Source: Salticus scenicus
Lineage: Eukaryota > Arthropoda > Arachnida > Araneae > Salticidae
Direction: 5' to 3'
DNA length: 64,000 nt
Assembly: GCA_963930645.1 (NCBI GenBank)
Contig: OZ005648.1
Coordinates: 107,309,667-107,373,666 of the forward strand
A model generated the notes under the pieces. That model was not told the origin of the DNA. It did no database searches and worked only from the letters and a program-made list of their open reading frames with translations. Below are positions 54,900 to 64,000 of the stretch, in pieces (the stretch's first letter is position 1; every line of letters begins with the position of its first letter). A program made the position numbers and the translations under genes.

Positions 54900-56273
54900 A
54901 ATCCAACCTTACATACAAATCCAACCCTAAATAATTTAAAATTGTTTTAGAAATGTACTTACATTTGTCATATATTACTAGGCGAGAAGGATATCCCTTA
55001 AACCCCCCCCCCCAACACACACTCAGTTTCAGTATTGTAGCTATGTTCACAACACGGTAAAAGTTATTAAATTAAAATAATTATTTTGAATTACCAGAAA
55101 AATTTCGCCTTAACCACTCTTTGAAATTAGTTCGGCTAATTTTGGGTAATCTGAGCATAGACTATGTATTACATAATGTAGAGAAATGTTAATAGGTAGA
55201 GATTTCAATAATTGTACCTTCCGGTCGAAATTTGTATTATGAATAATTCTAATTACTTTTCAGTTACACAGTAAAAGTGCTATATCGGGATAGTGGTTAT
55301 TCACTTGGCTTTGGGTTTTATGTTTCTTTTAGAGTTTTTTTTTTTTTTTTTTTTTTTTCCCTTACGTTTTTATTTCGTAGTATAGAATTTCCTGAAAAAA
55401 TAACCTGTTGAAAGTGAATTTCTTAAGAAAAGCTTTAAATGCCGAAAATTTTTTAAGCTTGATGATTAAATATGTCAGTCATCAGTTTTAATTTGATTGT
55501 AATTTTTAAATGAATGCTTTATATTTTTTCTTCCTCACAAAAAATAAAAATAAAAGACTGGTTGATTCCGCCCGTTGCGATAAACTGTGGTCATATTTCA
55601 TAACTCTCTTATTTGTTTTTGTCATATAATAGCAAAGCAGCGCTTGCAAAAGTCACCTTCCTTTATTCTTTGACTTCATTATTTCATTCTAAAACTCTTC
55701 ATAAAAATTCATTCAAATGTACTGCTGTGTGTGCTGTCATCAGAGACGATAGTATTCTAAATACCGCATCCATAAATAGATCGACTGCGAGTATATACGC
55801 CAAAGTGGGTTTACAAATGCGCTTTTTTTAAACCCCAAAATATAGGTTATTCCCTATCCCTGCGTCACACCGCCGACTGGTCTGAAAAGTCGACTTGGAA
55901 AATATCCAGTCCCCCCGGTTGCTTCCTTCGTCACATTCACGAGAACTACCGAATTCGTCCTCACCCGGCAGATTCGCATTCGAATCTCAGTTGCTAGATT
56001 CACGAATTTAGATATTTCATGCTTACAAGTTTGATAAACCACCTAGTGCTTTAGGTCTGCCTTCTGGAATTATCATTGGATTATAAACTGCAGTGTGTTT
56101 GAAAATACGGAATTCATTCAATTGGAATATGTGCATTCTTCAAACAAGGTAAATTATATAACGCCTACGTGTGTGATGTTTTAATTGAATGTGATTAATT
56201 ATTTTATCATGTATTTTTGTTCGTTGGTAACATGGACATTTCTGGCAAGTGGACAAGATTAATATTTATATGC

Positions 56274-56305
<32 letters not shown>

Positions 56306-56580
56306 AGAATTTTAGAACGTAGTTGGATAGAATTGGCTCTTGTGGTTATGGAATATAATCTTGTTTAAATCATAATGTAGTTTTTTACCAATCTTATATT
56401 TTATATTTTCCGTTGAAGACTTTTTTTTTTTTTTTTTTTCCTATTGACTTCTGCTTTGAGGGGCATTAGTATTGTTCCATTACCATTATATTAAGTGAAA
56501 ATTACAAAATCTTATTCTAGTTATGTCAGCGAAATCCAATAAGAAAAAAAAACGCACTTTGATACTTTTATATTTTCTTT
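54900..56580. other. AT-rich sequence with a GC-richer patch, no supported gene
   Basis: Poly-C at 55003-55012, poly-T at 55336-55359. 55850-55990 is GC-richer (CACACCGCCGACTGG, TCACCCGGCAGATTCG) and is followed by a donor-like AACAAG|GTAAAT at 56149, so a non-coding exon is possible but unproven. (TA)n at 56275-56299. Confidence 0.35.
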
Positions 56581-56589
56581 CAAAAACCA

Positions 56590-56735
56590 CCAATTTTATC
56601 ATTTAAATGTATGGATGAAACGGATAGTGATTTTTGCCAGATATCAGATATCTGTAGGCTCTAAATATTCGAGATCCGGCAAAAATCGCTATCTATTTCA
56701 TCCCTATCTTTAAATGATTAAATTGGGCATTTTTG
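56590..56735. mobile_element. Imperfect foldback MITE
   Basis: ATCATTTAAATGTATGGATGAAAC...GATAGTGATTTTTGCC on the left mirrors GGCAAAAATCGCTATC...TTTCATCCCTATC, TTTAAATGAT on the right, with about 50-bp arms and a short centre with duplicated AGATATC. hAT-like GGATG ends. Confidence 0.65.
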
Positions 56736-56739
56736 AGAA

Positions 56740-57620
56740 TATATCCAAGTATGGCTTATTTATTTATTTATTTTTATATTGTTAGTGTAGATTCATCTTT
56801 CTTTTAAAGGTATTTTAAAATGCTTCACTAAATGTTAGATTATCTGTGTGCTTTTTATCCATTAGACATTGACACACCCAATAGTTACTAAAAAAAATCC
56901 TTCTTGAAGTACGTATTTTCAGTTATGGGGTATGAAATTACAAAAATTTAATATGAGACGAAAATTTAATATGTATTAAGACAAGTCGAAGAAATGCAAT
57001 AATGGGGAAAAATGCGTTTTTATATTTTTATTTTATAAAGCTAATATAAATTTTAAACAAAGTGTTAAGGAAAATATCTGTGCAATTTCATGTTAACTAC
57101 ATGTTTCTTTTAAATTGCAAACATTTGTATTCGTTCATAACATTTAAAATAAATATCAAATATACATTTAACTTTCCATTCTATTCCAAATACAGTGCAT
57201 TCACCCAATTATTACTCAATTTACTGTTTCCGTATTTTACTCGACAAATGAAATTGCCTTTTCTATTATTACACTTTTTTTAAAAAATACCTGTCAAATA
57301 TTTTAACATATTTATTGAAATATTTTTTTCTTTTTTAATTTGGTGGTTATTTATGATTTGACAATAAATATTATATCGTAAAATTTATGAAGAATGAATG
57401 ATTCATTTCATATTAAACGTTTAGAACATTCGTATAATTCCTAGTTTTGGTCCTAAAACGTAATGGCAAAATTTATGACAAATCTTTTTTTTTTTTTTTT
57501 CCAAATGTACGAAATTTTGTGTTATACATCAAAAATATTTTCTAAAAATAAAATAAATAAAATGCTTATTTAAAAGCATGGTAAATTTCATATCGAACAT
57601 ATCCGTATCCATAAATTAAC
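56740..57620. other. AT-rich sequence, nothing recognised
   Basis: Poly-T at 57487-57500. The frame at 57062-57283 has no motif. Confidence 0.4.
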
Positions 57621-57629
57621 TCTTTTTAA

Positions 57630-58260
57630 CATTCTCCAACAAAGTTGAAAAATATTTGACTTCGATTTGCCTGACTGTCTGCCCTTTAACTCTTTTAAAT
57701 ATTCACAGAATGCATTGAAACTGATGTATGTTGTTCAAGTTCACAATGGGATGTTCCCTATGGAATAAATACCACCACTGATTTGTGTACAGGAACACTC
57801 CATAGAATTCCAAAGGATTGCGTTCTATGAGAGAGATTTCTATAAGCCACAAATCAATAATTATATTTTGAACAAAGCATAATGAAATTGATATTTTTTA
57901 TTCAATTCACAAGAAAAAGTTGTTATAGAATACAGTATGATTAACATTAGGATTACAGAGCTGTACAAAAATATTCACATACATTAATGTCTATAATTGG
58001 AAGTTACTGTAATTACATTTTCAATTTTAATTAGCGTTTTTAACGTTTTCTATTCTAACAATGTTTAAGAGTGATTATGAGTTCACTTAGTTTGTCTTTC
58101 TGTTTCTCCGTTGTATTAGTACATAGGCAAAGTACATTGAAAATAAAAGAAGGCAAAATGTGCGTGCAGTTATTTGAAAACAGTATTAAAACATAAATTG
58201 CAAATTGTGAAATAATCTTGCTAGTAAACTATTTTTACGATTTCTGAATAAAGCAACATT
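57630..58260 (+). repeat. ACAGGGACAC superfamily, subtype 3 copy 2
   Basis: CAACAAAGTTGAAAAAT, GACTTCGATTTG, TTTGTGTACAGGAACACTCC (57783), ATTGCGTTCTATGAGAGA-type sequence, then AGTGATTATGAGTTCAC and GGCAAAGTACATTGAAA parallel 19340-19960 and 63510-64000. Confidence 0.65.
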
Positions 58261-58269
58261 TTTAAAGTC

Positions 58270-59257
58270 ATATGACTATGTACCAGGGTTTCGGACCCGC
58301 CCACATACCCAAAAGAACCTGAGTAGGTTTTTTGAATTTACCCACTTAATAAAATTCTTTCTCAAGTGAGTTTTATTGGGGTTTTTAAATCTAATAAATT
58401 TTTTCACCTTTTTTAAAAATAATGTATTACTTTTTTTTACTTGATATTATTGTATATATAATATAAATTATATATATAATTATTATGTATATACCTACAT
58501 ATATTAATGATGATAATGTATGCCAGTTTGAAATTATGTAATTATTTTTCAACTTTGTTAGAAAAATTTCTTTTATTTCAATCATCTATCTGCAATATCT
58601 CTTTTGAAGTGAATAGCTTTGAAAAAAGAAAGAGGAAAATAAATGAACAAAATTACATGCAATTTTTGTAAGTCATGATATTAAAAAAATAAATAATCGT
58701 TAATAATAATAATAATACTTTGCCTAAAATTCTAAAGACTTAACAAAAAATATTAAGTATAACTAACAAATATAATAAATTGACCCCTTGTAAGGTTCGA
58801 CACAGGCAAAAAATGGGGTTCTTTTGTTGCCCCTCACAAACTTCAAATTCATTAACACAGCCTTTTTGAAAAAGTTATAGTTATATAAAAAATTTCTGTG
58901 TTTCCAGAATTATTTTTAACGCCGGTGGTTTAATGAAACACTATTAGCTTGATAATAAACATTTATATAAAACGGATGATAAAATGGAAGGTGTTACATG
59001 ATATTTATTTATTTAATTTTTTTTTTTCTTTTTTCACAAAAATAAATAAAACTTTCACAAAAATGAGCCCTAAAAATTAAAACCGGAATCGATTCCTGAC
59101 ACGTAAGTGTAAAATGCAGGCAGTGATAACTTTGTTTTGTATTCCTTTATTAAATAACTTTTCAAATATAAATAAAATATGTCAGTATCAATATTAACGA
59201 AAATTGAAGAATTTTTTGCATAATTTTTCTTAATTTTAACCATATAAATATGAATAA
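58270..59257 (-). repeat. Dispersed repeat family E, copy 2, first half
   Basis: Reverse complement of 40780-41640, from CCGCCCACATACCC to GATACTGACATATTTTAT-type sequence. The match breaks at 59257 and resumes at 62054, marking a Helitron insertion. Confidence 0.75.
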
Positions 59258-62053
59258 CTAGCAGGCTTTGCCCGCTTCGCTGGTCATTATATTGAAATGA
59301 ATCCCCAAAACAGCATATCATTAATAATAATAAAATATCTAAAAAAAAAAAAAAAAAAATCATTGAAATCCGTCAAAATCTAATTTTAAGTTGCCCAATG
59401 CCTTCGGCAGTCCCTTACCTGCTTCTTACTCCCCCTCCCTCGCGGTTACAGTTGAAAGTTTTACAAACTCTCATCAAAGTGCATATTTCGCACACTTAAT
59501 TAACACCCACACACCAAAATTCGCCATTCTTAGGTAATTTGGACGGATTTAAGCTTCAAAATGTGGTTTTTGCCCCGCCCGCCCCAAGAGGAAAGGGGGG
59601 GGGGGGTAAATTTCCAAAATTACTTCATATTGCATGTTGCATACACATACCTAACCGACACATCAAAAAATTGAGATCATGAAATTATTTAAAGCTGAGT
59701 TATGCTTTAAAACTTTTTTTTTTTAAATCTCTCCCCCCGTTCTTAAAGGAGGGAATTTCGCAAAATCTCTTCATACTATGAGTTAGATACATATAATCGT
59801 CCCTTACATAAAAAATGTCCAACCTTATATAATTTAGTGCAGCGTTACGCATGAATTACATGTTTTTGCCCCCCATTCTCCATAGGGCGGTAGGGTGGAA
59901 TTTCATAAAATCCCTTTGTAGTGTGTGTTCAGTTCGATTTCCCCGTGTGTTGAGTACCCTTCTTCCAAAACCTTTTCCCTTCCCCCCCCTCCCCCTTAAA
60001 AATCCAAAATCGCAGAAAGTAATTTTTTTGTACTCAAGTCTGGTCTTTCCATCTGCAATTTCTTCACCGTTAAGTAATTTGGAGCCGAGATAAGCCTTCT
60101 GCCCCCCAAGGGAGACAGGGGGGGGGGGGGTATTTTGCAAAATTCCGTCTTAGTTGGGGGTCAGGCTCCGAAAACCAACCTGGTCACTAAAATTTGTGAC
60201 CCTCTTTCCCACAGAATCGTCATGGCAGTGTTGAGTCAGTGAATCATAGAGTTTACTCTTTTATATGTACAGATTTGTTTATATTTTTTATGGACTACTT
60301 GGCTTAAGGTTGCTGTCACAAAAATAGAATCCTTGGCGAAAAATGTCCTATCTACTTCAGTATTAAAATTAAAAATATACCCAGGATTATCAACTAATAA
60401 AGCTCTTTAATAGAGATCTGAATTAGCTTTCATTTTCTTATTATTTAATTTTGATAATGACGTTATGTTGTCATGTGCCTAAGCAAATTTAATATTTATT
60501 ATTATTTTTTATTATTATTCGCGTGAAATATTCTTTGGCAACAATTAAAAATTAAAATAAATTATTTTAAAATTTTATTATAGAAGAAATATTTATATTA
60601 TATACAGGGATGGAACACGGGCGCAGAATTCATACCGGAATCTGTTTAAGGAATTTCTCTACTTATGATATCGTTGATTTAAGAAGTAGAAAGTTTTCGT
60701 ACATTGATAGTTGTATGAATTCTGCGCCCGTGTTCCATCCTTGTATATAGAAGATTAATTAAAAGTTTACATTTTTTCCGGTATAAATAGAAGCCTATGT
60801 CTTATTCCAGACTATTATCTATCTCTGTACAAAATTTCATCCAGATCCGTTTAGCCGTTGTGGCGTGATTGAGTAACAAACATCCATCCAAACTTTCGCA
60901 TTTATAATATTAGTATAGATTAGTTATCATGTGCATGTGTTAGATTGAGTTATTTTGCTGTCAAATTGACAAAATTTTAATTTTAAATTTCAAAACTCTG
61001 TCGTTCTTGGCGCTTATTGTATTTAGTGATCAAAAACGTAATACGAAAATATGCATGCCAGATGTATATTTTCGTAATATGCATTGTACGAAATATTGTT
61101 TCATATTATTCATTACTCTCTTAATATAAGTTGTTAAAATAACCATGATTTTTGAAAGGAATTAAATTATGTTCGCCAAATAATTCGTCAATATTTTTTT
61201 TTTTTTTTCTGCTAAGGATGACCGATATCAATTATTTAGACATTTGAAAACAAATTTTACTTCAAACTATGATAGAATATTTATCATTTTCCTTTTAATT
61301 AGTATATTAGTTGGATATTTATTGTGTAAATATCATCTTTTGAAATGAAATGTTTGTGTTTTCAATCGAATATGGAAATTTGCCATTTTTTTTTTTATTC
61401 CTAGAGTTTTGAAATTAAAAATTCAAATTTTGTCAATTTTACAACAAAAATAACTTAATCTAACGCATGGACATAATAATTAATACATACCTATACCTAA
61501 ATATGGGGATTAAAATCGGGAAATAATTTTCCTCGATTTTTAATAATTTTTTACAAAAAAATCCAATGGACGTTTAACATAGGAAATATTTTTCTTGCAT
61601 CCATGAACGGCCAGTGACGTCATCACTTCGCTTGCGTATTAGCACTTTATCAATGTGTAAAAGAAATTTTTAATTAAAAATGACGTCAGTTTTTGTGAGA
61701 TGCATAATTTTTTTTTATAATTTTTTATCGTTCACGTTTAGATAAATGTATTTATTTTCCTGTTGAAAAAAATAAATAAATTCGTTTTTTTTTTTTTTTT
61801 TTTTTTTTTTTTTGGCAACAATTAAATTATGGATAAATTTAAATGGCTAATTTTTTGCTATTATTAGCTTACAAAATTGCTATTTTATGCATAAAAATCG
61901 CAAAAACAATTTTTTTTCGGAATAAAAGGTAGCCAACTTTTTAAGTTAGGGTATAAGCTATCTCCATAACAAATTTTATCGAAATCCATCGAGCAGTTTT
62001 AGCGTGAAACTCAGTCAAATAAACGGACATTCACATTTATAATATATATAAGA
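59258..62053 (-). mobile_element. Non-autonomous Helitron (2.8 kb) inserted in repeat E
   Basis: On minus it begins A|TCTTATATATATTATAAATG (62053) and ends AGCGGGC, AAA, GCCTGCT hairpin and CTAG|T (59261-59258), matching the 3' end of the Helitron at 5157-7915. It interrupts repeat E precisely: flanks ATGAATA and TTATTTGT join as in copy 1. Blocks of C/G-rich sequence with CCCC..AAGGGAG and ATTTTGCAAAATTCC recur at 59570-60140. An internal second 5'-like end lies at 60919. No Rep/helicase coding. Frames at 59851-60140 come from the C/G-rich blocks. Confidence 0.75.
60605..60743. mobile_element. Palindromic MITE nested in the Helitron
   Basis: CAGGGATGGAACACGG...GCGCAGAATTCATAC at 60605-60635 mirrors 60713-60743 with one mismatch. 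TATA/TATATA flank both ends. 139 bp in all, with a centre of 77 bp. Confidence 0.88.
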
Positions 62054-62445
62054 TTATTTGTTATATGAAAATCGTACATGGAAGGGTTAAATTTTTTCTC
62101 TTGTTACTAGGTTTAATTTTACACGAAATAACTTAATAATAAAATGTTAATTAAATTCAAAATTGTGATAAAATACTGAATAGAATGACATAAATATTTC
62201 AAAGTTTAAACCAAACCAAAAATGAAGAGTATGAAGGTCATTTATTCTTTATTTAATTAATAATTAATGACTGTTATTTTGTAATAGGTTTTATTTTAAT
62301 CTAAAACTGCTCTCTTTTGAAATAAACTTAAAATTAAAACCCAATAGTGTTATTCTAGGTTTAATATAAAAAAAACTAATTAAACCCAAAAATCCCATCA
62401 AAACCAAATTAATCCTAAAGAATCCCACCCAGGTTGGACATTAAA
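62054..62445 (-). repeat. Dispersed repeat family E, copy 2, second half
   Basis: Reverse complement of 40400-40745: ACATGGAAGGGTTAAA, GAAGAGTATGAAGGTCATTTA, AAACCCAATAGTGTTATTCTA. Contiguous with 58270-59257 once the Helitron is removed. Confidence 0.75.
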
Positions 62446-62727
62446 ACTCTGCTGTGTACCAAGTATTTTTATTTATTTATTTATTTATTTATTTTTTTAG
62501 GTTAAGAAAAGAAATATTTTATTAAGAAAAGGAAAAAAAGTCAATAAAATGAATTAACAAGTATAGAAATTTACAAGTTCTTATACAACGTTTCCTTACT
62601 ACGGCTAGCCCGAGGACTAATTTCATAACTGTTAGTCCCAGAAATAGACTTTTGATTGGAAATATTAGGTGTACAGTAAAATTTTGTCGGTTTTAATTAA
62701 ATAAATTACACTTGCAGTTTTCGTTCT

Positions 62728-63510
62728 ACACTGTCTACCAATAACTATTTGGACACTTTTGAATTTAGATGTGTCAAATATCTAGAAAAGTTCTTTAGGA
62801 ATCATCTCGGAGCTTTGGTAGTGTAAAGAAACATGTTATACCGCATATATTTCAGCTAAAGTTGTGTCCTGAAGACGAGAAAAAGAGGACGTGAAAAATT
62901 AAACAAAAAACAAAATGTTTTGGATCATCCTATAAAAAGTAATGCTTTAAATGCGTTTTGACTGTAGCATGTGATTATGAGGCTATTTCTCATTTATATG
63001 TATACATTTTTATGAGGCTACCACATATATTCATGGAGATATAACTTTATATATATGTATATATATATATTGGGGGGGAAAAAAACTTTTTTTAATTATA
63101 GCACGTAGGGTGTTAGACCCCGTGCTACGCCATTTTTAGGGAACTTGCCATACTACATTATACACAGCATACTGCAATCAGAAGACAAAAATGTTCAATA
63201 TCTTACGAAATATGAGCATTTTTACTAAATTTTTAACTACGCATGCGCTGGCTTAAAAAAAAAAAAAAAAAAAAAAATTAATTTACATAATTTAATAGCC
63301 AAAAGTATTGAGTAACTTATATGAAAACTCCAAACAAATATCAGGTAAATTAAAAAAAAGTTATGAAAGATAGAATGAACAGAATTTCGGTTCTCTCAAA
63401 ATAAAAGCTAAACTATAAGGGGTTTTACTCACATTTTTATTTACATTCAATCAATGCTCAATGGTAATATAGTGTTTGCTGATTGTAAATAAATATTGAT
63501 AAAACTTTCC
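62728..63510 (+). repeat. Dispersed repeat family C, copy 3 (most complete)
   Basis: It begins TACACTGTCTACCAATAAC, TATTTGGACAC, resembling a Tc1/mariner TIR, and contains TTATACCGCATATATTTC, the uninterrupted counterpart of the LTR insertion point at 1574. It also has the GGATCATCCTATAAAAAG box, GGGTGTTAGACC and poly-A at 63256-63277. No matching opposite TIR and no coding. Confidence 0.7.
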
Positions 63511-64000
63511 AGCAAAGTTGAAAAATGTTAATAACTTCGGCTTGTCTGTCTCTCAGTCTGTCTGTCCCCGTTCTAACTCCCGTAAATATTAATGAAATTT
63601 CATGAAACTGATATATGTTACTCAAATTCACTATCCGATGTTTCCTAATGAAAATGGAGTAAATACTACTACTGGTTTATGCACAGGGACACCCGAAAAA
63701 TTTCCAAAGCATTGCGTTCTATGAAAGGTATTTCTATAAACCATATTTTAATAGCTTTATTTTACACAAATCTTAATGAAATTGAAACCAGTTATTAAAG
63801 TTCACTATCGGATATTTCCTATTGAAAATGTAGTAAATACTACCAATGGTTTGTGTACAGGGACGCCTGAAATTGTATTACAAAGCATTGCCTTCTATGA
63901 AAGGTATTTCTATAAACCATATTTTAATATTTTTACTTAGCACAAATCTTAATTTGAAATACATTATTCATATGCTCAAAAGAAGGCTTTCTATGGAATG
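63511..64000 (+). repeat. ACAGGGACAC superfamily, subtype 3 copy 3 (runs off the window)
   Basis: CCAGCAAAGTTGAAAAATG, CTTCGGCTTGTCTGTCTC, then two ~180-bp monomers each with TATGCACAGGGACACCCG or TGTGTACAGGGACGCCTG, ATTGC.TTCTATGAAAGGTATT and CTATAAACCATATTTTAAT (read in parts). (GTCT)n near 63542-63568. Confidence 0.65.

Noticed and set aside
59851..60140. Proline/glycine-rich frames on both strands
   Set aside because: They arise from C- and G-rich blocks inside the Helitron and lie antisense to each other.

Overview
The window is AT-rich animal genomic DNA, most likely from an arthropod and possibly an arachnid (a guess from its repeat content and its short, intron-split coding pieces). 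No prokaryotic gene organisation is present. Most of the 64 kb is transposon debris, foldback elements, minisatellites, microsatellites and homopolymer runs. Most long open frames are chance readings through CA/TG tracts or AT-rich DNA.

Layout: 1-1574 is the 3' end of a Ty3/Gypsy retrotransposon (RNase H, polypurine tract, LTR), inserted into an older repeat. 1575-4556 holds an inverted pair of that repeat flanking a hairpin-ended repeat element, followed by a related element. 5157-7915 is a Helitron carrying a 272-bp tandem array. 7945-8229 is a LINE tail. 8627-9413 is a terminal-inverted-repeat (TIR) element packed with a 12-bp motif. 9528-10885 is another hairpin-ended element. 14083-15438 holds a SINE and two TIR elements. 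17069-25172 contains two oppositely oriented copies of one Helitron family, a decayed LINE reverse transcriptase, SINEs and a young MITE. 28768-30370 is a hAT-type element with an intact 8-bp duplication. 31758-35711 is an older element split by three head-to-tail ~1-kb units. 36245-43150 is palindromic and dispersed repeats.

The best candidate host genes lie at 44418-49062. Two small multi-exon genes are transcribed divergently, with start codons about 220 bp apart, and the spacer carries two CGCG-centred palindromes. Exon phases agree at every proposed junction, but I recognise neither protein family. Downstream, 49250-51180 is a composite satellite holding a fragment of a Helitron Rep/helicase protein. 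52200-64000 returns to repeats, including a three-level nest at 58270-62445 (repeat, then Helitron, then MITE).

A recurring theme is a repeat superfamily built of ~130-190 bp monomers sharing an ACAGGGACAC box, usually bounded by TCTGG-type 5' ends, short subterminal inverted repeats and 3' hairpins. Its architecture and head-to-tail units resemble non-autonomous Helentron-like rolling-circle elements. That assignment is inference.
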